This document shows positions 1 to 12,424 of a stretch of DNA of 64,000 nt, piece by piece. Position 1 is the stretch's first letter, and every line of letters starts with the position of its first letter. The stretch is from Auanema rhodensis (Eukaryota; Nematoda; Chromadorea; Rhabditida; Rhabditidae), in NCBI GenBank assembly GCA_964057225.1, contig OZ059898.1:4898001-4962000 (forward strand). Direction: 5' to 3'. The notes below the pieces were generated by a model. It was not told the DNA's origin and did not search any database. It saw only the letters and a program-made list of their open reading frames with translations. Both the position numbers and the translations under genes were made by a program.

Positions 1-816
1 TGTCACTCATGCCAACATGGTGTGGTAGGCGGGGTCACGTCAAAGTTGTTGGGATATTTGTTCCTTCATTTTCGTGAGCATGGAAAGGTCACATTTTAAG
101 AATATTGTATTCGGATAAAGCATCTTAAAGTACCAACACAACTCTGCTGGACTAGTCGGAACAGAATTTCAGATATCAGAGTGATGTTTGGGTAGAAAAG
201 TTTGTTTATACTCTTGAAAATATGTAGAGAACTACTAGCGTGATCAAAGGTAATATGCCAAAATATAAGAACGGAGTTCATGTTGAGCTGAGCACTGAGT
301 TCCTCATATTATATCGTAATATTTTGCTCTTTTTTAATATTGTTTTTATATTATTTAAGAATAAGATATAAAGCATAATATGAACTTTGAAAAAGTTATA
401 TAAAAAAGAAGTTTTCGGGGGAAAAGTTACAATATTTTAGCGCTTTCACAATGAGAATAAGTCATTGGATATGAAAAGAAACAGCTTATGCGTAAGTTGC
501 TTTTATGAAAAGACCACATGTAAACGTCTGATGAGGTTCAGACGACAAGAGAAAGAGAGAAGTAACATCGCCAAAGGAGAACGACGTTCTGACGAGTTTT
601 GATGACTTTTTGATTAATGACTCAAGTAAGAAATGCAGGATAGTGGGGCTCTGTATAGAGAATAGAAAAGAGAAGAGATGGAAGAAAAAGCAAAAAATAG
701 AACTTCAACAGAATAAGTAAAGAAGTGATATGAATCTAAAAAATGACAAAAATGATCACTGACCCAAGGATGTTTGGCTTCCAGAATATGCTCCTGAACT
801 GACTACACCTTTAGCG

Positions 817-1112
817 CTACTCCCAAACCGCACAGCTTGATGGCTGAAAAATTTGATTAAGAAATGCAATTTAGTGTTTTTTTTGTTTCCAACTTTGCAA
901 TTTTTTAATTCTTTTGATGGGGGAAAATAAGTATTAGTCAAGGAACTTACCTCATTAGTATTAGATTGTTGTGAATTAAAAGCTAAAGTATAATGAAGAA
1001 CATTCGAATTTCAGATGTTCACAACAATATTTTGGAGAAATAGCTGCAAAAACAGCTGGATTTATTGGTTCAAATAAGACAATAGTAATAAACAAAGAAT
1101 TAAAAGGTATTT
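817..1112 (-). CDS. Possible C-terminal exons of a rhodopsin-like GPCR (weak)
   Basis: Three minus-strand blocks join in phase: 1023-1112, 951-982, and 843 down to a TAG stop at 817-819. They are separated by introns of 40 and 107 nt with GT..AG ends. The first block reads as a hydrophobic segment ending in INPAVFAAISPKYC, which resembles transmembrane helix 7 (NPxxY/F) followed by helix 8 with a cysteine that could be palmitoylated. A short Ser/Asn/Gln-rich tail ending in CAVWE follows. I could not assemble convincing upstream exons for helices 1-6, so this may be a relic or a chance reading frame. Family assignment is inference from one motif only. Confidence 0.27.
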
Positions 1113-2443
1113 CTGAAATATCTTTTATGATCTCTAAGAATCTTTGATCATAATCGATAAATTTTGGTCTTAAAAAGAGGAAGTAATAATATTTTATATA
1201 AAACAATACATTTTATAAAAAGGAAAATTAGAAGAAAAAGAAATTAATTACAGTTTTCCTTAATCCAGAAAATTATGAAATTTTTAAGCGAAAAGATTAA
1301 AGACAAATGATTCGTCCTGAAAGTTCCAACATCCAAAAAGTTAGTCTTGAAGAAGTTTGCCCTGGTTAGGAGCTGCGTTTTGCAGATGAATTCTCTCATT
1401 GGTAATGTATTGGTGAAAGATGAACAACAACAGTAGGAGAAACATAGAAAGATATCGAAAGTATAAGAGAAGAATCAACTGACAAAAGCGGAAAAAACTA
1501 ATATAAGTAAAAAAAAAATTAAATTGTCTTCTTGTACTACCACAGTACACTTAATTATATTTGTATATAAAAGACTTTTTTAATTTGATGATAGTTGATC
1601 ATAAATCTTATTATATTGGTTCAATAATTATTCTGCATATCTGAACTTCTGGACTCAAAATATGAAACTAAATTTCCACGGTTGTTGCTATTCTGAAGTA
1701 TGAAACATATGTTTTTGAGATGATTAAGCATTCCAGAATTTTTTATTTAAGATAGGGACTAACCAACGATGATAAAGAGAACTTCTCACATATAAAACTA
1801 GTAAGTTCAATATAATATATATTTTGATATTAAGTATAAAGCTTTGTATAAGTTTAAAATAATTTTTTTTCTGTTTCCATCATGAAAAAAACTTTAAGAA
1901 ACACTATATATTCAAAGTAAAAAGACTAAAACGTTTGAAAAGATGTGTAAAATGATAGATAGTATTAATAGTATATGAAGATATGAGTTGTTGAAGACGT
2001 ATTTTTACAACTATTATTTTACTTTATATACATGTCTAATAACATAAAAATTGTATATATAAACATCATAATATAGTTGTGTGGTTGTATACTAGTAAGT
2101 TACAAGATATTTGTTCTTTCATTTTTATCTGATGAATATACCTCAACCATATATAATGATATATATACACATATATTTCATTTTAAAATATTTTTAATTA
2201 AATTGCTTTTGTTCGATTATTACTTAAGTTATAATAAAAATTTACTTTTTAAACCATTATTTCTAAAATTATCTTAGTAAATCAATAAAAAACTTGATCT
2301 ATGAACATTTTTCTAAATTGCGGGACAAAAATAGACATATATTAAATAGTTAGCAGAGTGAATTAGAATAGCGGACATGCTAGCTGAACTACAAACGAAT
2401 CATATTAACTCATAATGGAAGGTTTAACTAATCAGCATATTCT

Positions 2444-2682
2444 CTAAAAACCATCAGGAAGTAGCATATTCGTTTCTGGTCCCTGTGCACATAATAAGAA
2501 TACACAAGTTTTCTCAATTTTTGAAGAAGGGTGAGGACGAACAAAGTTTTTTTCTCGATGATGAGCACTTGATCGACCAAAAATCTATTGGTAAGAAGTG
2601 AAATGTAAATCTTACCGTAATCCAACTCCTTCAATTGCACCGTTAAGTAACAAAGCAACTGTCGCAGCCATCAGTTACATCT
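2444..2682 (-). CDS. Possible two-exon small protein, about 60 aa (unrecognised)
   Basis: A strong acceptor (TATTCAG) on the minus strand is followed 9 nt later by ATG, with an in-frame TAA just before it. The ATG opens MAATVALLLNGAIEGVGLR. A good donor (CG|GTAAGA) and a 48-nt intron lead to a second exon of about 40 residues rich in His, Arg and Pro, ending in LLPDGF and TAG. Phase is kept across the junction. The N-terminal stretch is hydrophobic. I recognise no family, and a sequence this short could be open by chance. Confidence 0.25.
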
Positions 2683-4515
2683 GAATAGGTATAATTGGAA
2701 GATTATAATACAAAAATTGAGAATATTGAAGAAGTAAATTGTAAGAAGACAAGATGAGGACCCACCCCCTCCCATAAACAAGCCTAAGGGCATACATACA
2801 CATTATTCTCTTGTCATAGTGTCAGCTGTCTCTTTTGCTTGTTTTAGTTTTTAGACAGAATTCAATATTAGCAGAAAGGAATGTGAAGAAGCAATGTTAG
2901 GAATATGATCACATCATCAAGGTGACGCAGCTAGCATTTGAAATGGATGAACATTAAGAATACAGACGATGAAGAAAACGAGCGCAATAGTGGTAAGCAG
3001 TTGACTGAAGACTTTGGTCCAGCTACAAACTTTTTAAAATATTTAAAAGAAATTGAGGAATTGCGTTGAAAAGAATACTTTAAAACGATGAAATGATTGT
3101 TTAAAGTTCTATAAGTGAAGTTTAGTAATGCACTATGATATCAATAATAGAAAAATATGTTGAAGCATTACAGGAAAAGTATCTTGCAGATCTTATTGAT
3201 TCTTAAAGATAAAACTAAAACATTCAATAAGTAATATATTTATAATTTTTTTAAAAATTGAATGATGGAGTATTTCTATATTTTAAACAATAAGAAGAGT
3301 TCATTATATGAAAGATTAGTAGGTTTGATACGTAAACATTAGGGTTGAATTGTTTGTCCTTTTTAGTACATAGTATTATAGAATATTATGTAATACTATA
3401 TATATACATATATACTTATAAATTTTTAATAATAAATGATTTAAATAAAGTTTTTAATCAAAAACATCTTTTTCTACAAATATAGGTAAAGTCTGCAATT
3501 TTTTACTTGATTTTTGCATCACATCACGCCATTTAGCTGTTGAATTTTTAGTTGTACTCATGTTAATCATTTATTTATTTTTCAACATAATCTTTGTAAT
3601 TATTTCTTTAAAACGTTAAAATTATTATTTTGAAACTATATATACTGTACACTGTATATCATATATACTATATAATATATAGAAATATGTATATAATAAT
3701 AATATATACATATATGTCTATAAAGCTATAATGTGTAAAGCATGATAAGATATAATTTGATAAATTCGTTAAAAGTTTTCATTCCATTTTCACGCGCTGT
3801 TATCTTGTACAAGCATTTCTTACGTATTGCTTGTGGAGCACAACCGTAACGATTTTGTTAATTCAACTTATCATTTGTCTTTGTTTATATGTTTCAATGA
3901 TAATTTGAATTTTTGATTCTTCTTTTTTTTTTTAATTTGAATTATTTAAAAAAAATTAAATATTCATATATAGATTGTATGAAAATATTAATACTCATAT
4001 AACGACTTGATATCTAACTAGCTTCTGTTTATTCTGTAAAATATTTCCTGCTTTCTCTATAGAGCATTTTATTAATTAGATAAGATTAATATAGATTGAT
4101 TGCCTTCTGTACGTATAGCATTACATCCATAAAGATTTTCTTTAATATTATGGAATTTTAAATTATTTATATGTATGACTAAGAATAACTATTGTGTTAT
4201 TAACCCACGTCTTTCATAGTTCATATCATTTAAATGAATCGGACAGTATCCTAATTATATTCTTTATTCTTAGTAATGTTATATCTTATCATTAGTATCT
4301 AACCACAATTTTAACTGTTTAATCCTTTTATCTCTTTTATCAATCACACTGATATTTACCTGTTTATTCCAATTTTATTGTTCTAGTATTGATATTTCAG
4401 ACCATCTAGTTAAACAAAATATATATATTTATATATAGTTATAACAACTATGTCAAATGGAGGTATAATCATATACAATATATATAAATTTTATATAATA
4501 ATTATATAAATTTAG
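2683..4515. other. AT-rich stretch with no gene I can support
   Basis: This holds A/T runs and TA-rich patches (for example around 3630-3720). One open stretch near 3765-3905 could hold a hydrophobic peptide but lacks clear splice borders. The missing 5' exons of the membrane-protein gene at 4516 must lie here or further left; I could not identify them. Confidence 0.5.
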
Positions 4516-6872
4516 ATGTTATAGCTGGAGCCATTTTAGGCATTTTTAACAATGTCTTTATTCTAATACTTGCTGCTATTTTTCTCATTTTTCATAGAAA
4601 AGAAATTATTTTAACTTTTAATAATTTACGGAATGGAGAAACTGATAATACTGTTCCATTGTCATCCAGGTTAGTACATTGCAAAAATTGAAAACTGCTA
4701 TGGAAGTAAGTGTGAAAGGAAAAAAGAGAGGAAAATTTCGATAAGCAATTGAAGAAGCATCAAAATGTGTCTGATAACGACGAATAATTACAGGGTACAT
4801 CCAGAAGAACATCGTTTAGAATCTGTTAAAGTAGAGCCGAATCGTTCAAGGTAAATTAAATATATTAGAAATACGAGAAAGTATGATTTTATATCTTTAG
4901 ATTCTCTGTCAGTCAAACGAAGCGAAATGCTGCTTTTGTCGATGCTGAGAGACCGACAGTAATACATCAACATCATGTATTTAGAGAAAATATTTAATTT
5001 TGATATATTACAATTTATTTTATAGAATGAAATAGAATGTGAACATGAGACAATAATTGTTCCTTTAGAAGAAAGAATATCAGAGGTTTTTATTTGAAAT
5101 TTTCTTTTGTTGCTTGACCAATTACCTTTAAGGCTACACTAAATATGGAAGAATCCGAAAACGTAGCACAATCATCATCAGTATGTGATAACAAATTATC
5201 AAACTCATATTTATGTATTCAGGTTGCGCATGTTCACACAGAGAACTTGAAAACAGTTTCGCGAGATTCAAAAACATCATATGAAGCTTTCATGGATGAA
5301 GTATTCTTGAATGAGCCATCTACTAAGCTCCAAGTTTTTATGACGGATAACACTGAAGCTGTTTATTCTTCTGGAGAATCAGATATCTCCCATGTTGGAA
5401 TACAATATGATACTCTACCCTATACGTATGACATGCCTCCAGTCAACTTATATGATGTAGTTGATGACCAGCAATATGCATATGACTCAGCCGATTCTTT
5501 AGATGACACCATTATCGAAGTAGTTCAAGATTCAGACATTCATGAATCAAATTTTGCCGATTTCACTGAAAGATTACATCACACCGACGATCTACCACAT
5601 ATACGATTTTCTGAAGTATTCAGCGCCGACATTCTCGATAAGATGAGTGCTAATGCTCATAGAGATTGGTTCTCACCTTATCAAGAATCATTTAAACATT
5701 TTAGTATTGTAACTGAATCACCAACTTTTGAGACGCATATTCATCTTGGTGCTAGTTACGATTCACCTCCCGATCAAACTGCATACGATAACATTCTAAC
5801 GTATACTCCAGATTTGCCTGAACACCCGATTTCTGATAGCGTTCACTTGTTTCATCACAAATCATATGGCTTAGATGAACACGTTGATAAATATTTTCAT
5901 GACGCTCTTCATGCCCATGCTGCTGATGAGCACATTATCGAAACCTCACCTTATCAACCTATTCATGGTTTCGTTGATATCTCTGCAAATGAGCTCCAAA
6001 CTAGAAGTGAAAATACGCCACTTCCGATTGACCATACACGCAGTAGCTCAGGTGGAAGTGTTGACGAGTGTTACATTGATAGTTCAATGTATAAAAGAAC
6101 GGATAGTAATCTAGATTCAATAGAAAGTTTTGGAGGATTCGTATCAGATTATTACACTCATGTTGAAGACTTATTAAGCAGATACGGACAAGTAATGTTC
6201 GAAGGACCATTATCATCAGTTCAAGTTCCAGAACAAACTTCTATTACCAAAAAAAAAATTGATACATCTCAGGATAATAAAACGTCTTTAGTTTTGGAAC
6301 CAATTATGGAACATAGCCATGAGGAAGAGAGCAGTATATACTCTTCGTCAACAACTATTCATGGCAAACAATTGGAGAAATCAGACGATAATCATACTCA
6401 CATTCAGCAATCATTAGAACAGTCTCCTGTCATAATAAAAAGTGACAATTATCATGACATTAGCACTGATAATAAGTCAGAAACAACTAAGAGTATTCAT
6501 ATATCAACAGTAACATCATCATCAGTTCATCAGGAGTCTGATTCTCATATATCAAATATTCCAGCTTTATCTTCTGTTGATACTATAAACACATTAACTA
6601 AACGAAATGCATTAATTCGCTCAGAGCACCAAAGCTTTGATAATGATATGAGCTATACAAGCGGATTGTATGATTCTACAGTAGAAGTACATACCTCAAC
6701 TTCACATAATGCTAATAGTTCTGATGATGACGATTTTGATCCTAATTATAAGCTTAATCTAATAAATCAATATGATTCTTATACTGCTTCTCATAATAGA
6801 TCTGATTATGAACCTTCTAGTTCTGATATATTTGAATGGCATTCTGAGGCTCTTGACTCTTTTGAACGTTAA
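4516..6872 (+). CDS. Single-pass membrane protein with long acidic cytoplasmic tail (5' end missing)
   Basis: Exons at 4516-4669, 4794-4850, 4901-4976, 5026-5085 and 5133-6872 join in one frame across introns of 124, 50, 49 and 47 nt. The first contains a transmembrane helix (VFILILAAIFLIF) followed by HRK, a stop-transfer signal. After it come roughly 690 residues rich in Asp, Glu, Ser, Thr, His and Tyr with almost no hydrophobic clusters, ending at TAA 6870-6872. The topology suggests a type I receptor or adhesion molecule whose ectodomain is encoded upstream, but I found no ectodomain exon and recognise no family. The last exon is unusually large (1740 nt) for this window. Coding continues in frame after the stop (see findings). 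An annotation starting at the ATG at 5145 would miss the membrane segment. Confidence 0.75.
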
Positions 6873-6992
6873 GGATTAAATCAAGAGCGCCTGTTTGGAA
6901 CTTCTTCATCAGCAATGTTATCTGTAAGCTTTTAAAAAAAATTTTATTTAAAATATAACTATTCATTGCAAATTGTAATATTAATATTTCAG

Positions 6993-7031
6993 AACGAAAG
7001 TAAAGGTCGTATTGAAGAAAGAAAAGAGTAA
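6993..7031 (+). other. Possible readthrough/alternative 3' exon of the acidic-tail protein
   Basis: Beyond the TAA at 6870-6872 the same frame stays open for 17 codons (6873-6923), reaches a good donor (TCT|GTAAGC), crosses a 69-nt intron ending in ATTTCAG, and continues for 12 codons (NESKGRIEERKE) to TAA at 7029-7031. This could be a translated extension, a remnant of a longer ancestral C-terminus, or chance. Confidence 0.35.
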
Positions 7032-7533
7032 CTTTGACTACAAACATATTTTCACTTTGTATTGCTTTAATTTATTATTTTTGATAATGGTGTCATGAAG
7101 CATTATATTTATATTTAATTCATTTTATATCATAAATTATACAAATTTATAAGAAAACAACAGAAGAAATAATTAGTATTCAGTAAAAGATCGATATAAG
7201 CTGTTTTTAGGAACAATGAACCTGTGTCCTTCTAAAACAAACCATAAGAAATAACAGTCTAATGTAAACCTCACGCTCACGCTCACCACGCATACAACAT
7301 ACGGCGAACCTTAGAAACAGAGCTACGCGATACCATCTCGGGTATCCTCTGGTTCCTTTGCAATTCTCCGTGAAAATCTTTCGCCTTTTACTAAAGATTT
7401 CCGTGCATAGGGACGCATATGAGTAAATAAATTTTTTGGAATCCCCTCGAAAGAGCGGGATAATTTGTGTTTGAATTTTTTTTAAAAATTTAATTAATTT
7501 TTTTATTGAAATTTAAATTTAAAATGTACAGAG

Positions 7534-8792
7534 ATGGATACTGCTGGCAGAGATTATGTGAAAGATAATATGCCTATAATAGGCTTGGGAACTTATCAAG
7601 TTTCATTTTTAATTAATCTGTATACTGAGTATATTTCAGATTCGTAAAGAGCAAGTGATTTTTGATATAATTGATGCTGCACTCGCGACTGGCTATCGTT
7701 TCATTGATACGGCCCAAATCTATGGTACATACTTTAAAAATATTTATCATTTGCAAATTTTCTTAGGCAATGAAGCTGCAATTGGAAAAGCTCTTAAAGA
7801 ATTATTACCTAAATACGGACTTGAAAGGCTTGGAATTGTTTTCGGATAATGTCGTAATGTTAATAGTTTAGAAGAGATATTTTCATTACAACGAAACTTT
7901 CTCCTGCTAATCACGGAGCTACTAAAGCGGGTCCAGCAATAATGCGGTAAAAAAGTATATGGTTTTAATATGAAATAATGTAAAACAGGTCATTGGAAGA
8001 TTTACAAATTGAATATATAGATCTACTCATAATTCATTGGCCAGGTGTTACAAAGTTGAAGGTACGATTGCCTGGCGATTGCCTTGCATAAGCATTAAAA
8101 AAATATTTTAGGTTCATGATCCTAAAAATTCCATTTTGAGACATGAAAGTTATTTAGTTATGGAAGAGTTTCACAGTATATCATTGTTAAAATAAGTAAA
8201 TTAAATGTTAATTGTTTAAAGGGGAAGGAAAACTTAAAGCTATTGGTGTTTCCAATTATGAAATCAAGCATTTGGAAGAATTACTTGATAAAGCAAATGT
8301 TCTTCCAGCATTGAACCAAGTAAGCATATCGAATGTGGTTTCAAAATATGAATAGTTCAGGTTGAATATCATCCTCATTTTCATCAGACTGATCTTGTAA
8401 ATTATTGTAGGACAAAAGGAATTCTCTTCCAGGTTCTCCTCAAGTCTAAGCACTTCATAATAATAATTTCAGGCTTATAGCAGTTTAGGAAGTCCAGATT
8501 ACAGAGATGAATTGTTCAATGACTCTCACCTTAAGAGTCTTGCTTCTAAGTATAAAACGGATGTTCCTTTATTTCTGTTAGCATGGGCTGCATCACAGGT
8601 TAACCGCGTTATGTTTTGAAAATTTCTTATTTTTTTCAGGGAATAAGTATTTTGCCGAGAAGTTCGAATCCAGAAAGAGTAAAATCTAACTTTCTGTCCA
8701 AAGACATTAAAGTTAGTAAGGAAGATATAAATGTGTTACTTGAAAATGGCATGAATAGCAAAGTTTGTTGGGATCCAAGCACAGTTGTTTGA
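7534..8792 (+). CDS. Aldo-keto reductase
   Basis: Ten exons (7534-7599, 7640-7724, 7767-7827, 7872-7946, 7989-8061, 8112-8175, 8222-8319, 8361-8432, 8473-8598, 8640-8792) encode 290 residues, the usual size for a cytosolic NADPH-dependent aldo-keto reductase. The (beta/alpha)8 family tetrad is visible: Asp and Tyr in FIDTAQIYGNE, Lys in ITTK, His in LIIHWPG. The GVSNYE, LNQVEYHP and SILPRSSNPERV segments that line the active site and the NADP phosphate pocket are present. Substrate cannot be inferred. The ATG at 7534 is chosen because the ATG at 7524 is out of frame and stops early. Intron 3 (7828-7871) appears to use a GC donor; a 29-nt GT-AG alternative is also in frame but would be unusually short. 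A poly(A) signal AATAAA lies at 8882-8887. Confidence 0.93.
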
Positions 8793-9272
8793 ATTGTTTC
8801 CAACTTCTGAGAGATATTCTACAAATTTATTAAACATTATTATCCTTATTATGGAGTGAAAAACATTTCACGCAAACTCTGAATAAAAAAAACGTTGTGT
8901 TTGGCTGGTTGCATGTTGAAAATTTTTGAAATACTTCATAGTTTGCTCTCATTATATTATCTTTTTAAGCAGGTCTATTTAACACTTGTATGGAATTTAG
9001 TTACAATGATAATAAGATTGAAATGCGGCTTATATTTATCTTAAGATAAACATGTTAAATATATATACTTTTTCAACTTTGATCGTTCAGCTTTTGGGGC
9101 GCTTTGAATGTCACGAGTAATCTTCGTTTGATTTAATAAAATTATGTTCTATTATTTCTGGGATTCTGGGTATAATTAAAAGGAAAGTTATCGCTATGCT
9201 GCTTCTTATCAGAACTAGGAATAACTTAGAAAAAGTTATTGAAATTGAAAGCGTTAAAGAAAACAAAAGTAT

Positions 9273-9345
9273 CGACCACGGCAGGATTCGAACCTACAAT
9301 CTTCTGCTCCGTAGGCAGACGCGTTATCCATTGCGCCACGCGGCC
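9273..9345 (-). tRNA. tRNA-Arg (anticodon ACG)
   Basis: The reverse complement folds as a 73-nt cloverleaf. The acceptor stem is GGCCGCG paired with CGTGGTC and followed by discriminator G. The anticodon stem TCTGC/GCAGA encloses loop CTACGGA, giving anticodon ACG, and the T loop is TTCGAAT. The internal promoter boxes are standard (box A in TGGCGCAATGG, box B in GGTTCGAATCC). It has no intron and closely resembles animal tRNA-Arg(ACG), so it should be a functional gene decoding CGT (and CGC/CGA through inosine). It is the only tRNA I see in the window. Confidence 0.96.
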
Positions 9346-9795
9346 ATAAGATTGACCCATCTTATGCAATATAACTGTATCTTTAGAGCTTTTAAATTTA
9401 ATAAATTAGTATTTATTATTACAATAAATTTTATTGTTTGAACTATTTACATAATTATAAAAAAGTTAGAAATCATTAAATAAACATTTAAAATTTTTTA
9501 TATTCAAAGAAAAAACTTTTCAGAAGAATGAATGCTTTATAATACATGTTGAATAAATCGTTTGAGATACTCAGTTTCTTTAAATAAATAATTTCAAAAT
9601 AAGAAAGAAATTTTTTCTTGATGACCTGCTTTATTGCAATCTTGATACTGGGAAGAGGCTTTCAAAGATGACACTAGTTTCCCAGCAATAAGAGCACTTT
9701 TTCCAAATAACTAGAGATAGCTATAAAAAGAAAATACATAGAAGAAGATTAGTTGTAACAAAATAAGGAAAGTACTTCTCAGAAAAAGAGGAAGG

Positions 9796-9802
9796 AGAGA
9801 GA

Positions 9803-9876
<74 letters not shown>

Positions 9877-9891
9877 GAGAGAGAGAGAGAT
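9796..9891. repeat. (GA)n microsatellite
   Basis: Nearly pure GA dinucleotides for about 95 nt with a few AA or GG interruptions. Apparent open reading frames here are repeats of Leu-Ser or Glu-Arg and are not genes. Confidence 0.97.
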
Positions 9892-12168
9892 AGAAAGAGT
9901 GTTGAAGGATATCTCAGTTGAGAAGGTTGACGATATATTCTTCGAAATCTTCATATATTTTTATAATTTTCGAATATTATTTGAATATAAATAGTCAATA
10001 GTGTCTTGATATTCAGAAGATTCATGTTATAGCTTGTTTATAAAAGTATCTGTTATATTCTCTAATAGTTTATATAATAATATTGATTCAAAACAATCAA
10101 ATATTGAGCAAAATGTATGAGAAATTTGTATGTCCAACAATATTTTGAAGATTAATATCACAATCTGTTTTTTTTTTTTTGGAAAATATGTTTGCTCGAA
10201 CTATACTTACGTCATAGTCACCAATTGCATACCATCAATGATTTCTCAGTTCATACACGTGATTGATGTTCTCAAATATTAAAATGTTCCTGTACATATA
10301 CATATAGTATTCAATCTATGAAATGTATTTGTATCTCTCCATTTCACCTACTTATTTCCTTTCCTAGTCCGTTCGAAACGCTTTTGAACATGAAAACTAG
10401 TTACTATAAATATTTTATCTATTTCCAGTATGGATTATGCTGATTAAGCCAAACGAATATTACCATTTGTCTTATTCAAAATATATAACGTTTCATCTTT
10501 TAAATAGTTACTGACGTCAGAAATATACGTAAAGTTTTTGAAATTTTGAAAGAGATAACTGTTTTCATAGGTAGCTTCACTTGTCGCACACTTCCCTTCA
10601 CTACAAAGCAATTGTTATATATATATATTCAAATAAATTCGGCTTTATTTTATCCAATCTGTCACTTTTTCGGAAATATTTTCATTACCGTCCGACAGGC
10701 ACTGGCTAGACGAATGCAATCTTTGAGTGATTTTCTTTATTTACTTATTGATTCAATTATTAATTCAAATAAAACTGTTCTTCTCACGATTTTCATTTCT
10801 AATTTTCTTATTTGATCCTTTTTCTTACTTTTATTTATCTATTTATCATTTTATTCTTTATATTTTCAATTACTTACTTCTTATTGAAAATATGTGTTTT
10901 CTCTAGTCATCAACTATCATCTTCACGCTGTCAGAAAAGTTTCTTAGTTATGACAAAGTGCAAATCACAGATATCTGCAGATACATTTTGGCTTGAATCG
11001 AAACGCTACGTTGAGAGTCTTGAAGGTCTGGGACCAACGATGTTGCGGCGATGGCTCTCCTGTTTACAGCCCCCCCATCTTCTTGATAAGACTGTCTTTC
11101 ATCTTACCGCTTAAATGGCCATTCAAACTGCGTCACGTTATCCTCTATTTTCAATTTTCTTCTTTGGTTTTAATTTTATTTTAAAACATTTCCAGAAAAT
11201 ATATATTTCTTCATCTGAAAAAGCAAATTTAGCTGTTATCGTTTTCTACTAATATGCATATTATTTTAACATGAAACCATCATAATATACATATATTCTA
11301 AAATAATTCAATTTCTATATTATTTGACTAAAACTATTACTATTATATTTTATTCTTTCTTATTGTTTTTTTTGCAAACAATTGAATCTCTCTTTCTTTT
11401 GTTTCTTTCTCTCTCTCTCTCTGTCAATTTTTGTTCTCATAGTCTCTGATACGCTTTAACCTTTCTCTTTAATTTTTATCAGTTTTTCAATTGTCTTATC
11501 GATTTGACCTCAACTAATCCTTCCAATTTTAACACCTTAGTTAATCATTATTAACTTAACAAATACATATATTATTTACAATAAATACTAATATTATATG
11601 TATCAAAAATAGATTTCATATTAAAAAAAATGAAATTTTCTAAATTATAAAAGATCAATGAATCATATAAGTATTTTTTCCTTTTTTTCTATAAATCTTA
11701 ATATAATCTATAGTTTATAAATTATGAAATTAAATAAAAATTATATAAACTATCATAATTGCTCCATATTTGGTTATAAAATAGACGGAGAAAACTGTAC
11801 TTTATCCTGTTTGTTGCGAATGCAATAAAATTATCATTTTATTTGTTGTTTGATATATCGATTCCTCTTGTTTCATGTTTTTTTTAGAACTTTTTTGTAC
11901 TTTTTACAAAAAAATATAAATTCTTTTAATATAATAATATAATTTGAATATTTATTTACATTATTAAAAACAAAATTATTTCATATAAGTTATTAAATAC
12001 ACTATTACAATCATGATATCGTCTGTTATAACCTTATCATACAATGATTAGTGAGAACCAATAAAATAGCAATAAATTCCCATATGTTGGTTAGAAGCTT
12101 ATGCTGTTTATGCTTCTATCACGCACCATGCCATTCAAAATCGACCTTGCTCCCAAAACATCCTCTCC

Positions 12169-12172
<4 letters not shown>

Positions 12173-12215
<43 letters not shown>

Positions 12216-12229
12216 TCTCTTTCTCTCTT

Positions 12230-12275
<46 letters not shown>

Positions 12276-12289
12276 TCTCTTTCTCTCTT

Positions 12290-12335
<46 letters not shown>

Positions 12336-12424
12336 AATCTCTTTCTCTTTTGCTCTCTCTCTCTCTCTCTCTCTCTCTTTCAATCTCTTTCTCTTTTGCT
12401 CTCTCTCTCTCTCTTTCTCTTTAA
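12173..12424. repeat. CT-rich minisatellite with a 60-bp higher-order period
   Basis: Blocks 12181-12240 and 12241-12300 are identical 60-bp units: a (CT) run followed by TTTAATCTCTTTCTCTCTTG. Two later, shorter or longer variants carry TTTCAATCTCTTTCTCTTTTG. The simple repeat has thus been amplified together with its interruption. Long frames on both strands are repeat artefacts. Confidence 0.95.

Noticed and set aside
5875-6216. Two overlapping ORFs inside the large acidic-tail exon
   Set aside because: They are shadow frames of a clearly coding exon.
9196-9441. 81-codon plus-strand ORF
   Set aside because: It runs antisense through the tRNA-Arg gene; the apparent peptide derives from tRNA sequence.
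9721-9954. Leu-Ser repeat ORF on the minus strand
   Set aside because: It is a translation of the GA microsatellite.
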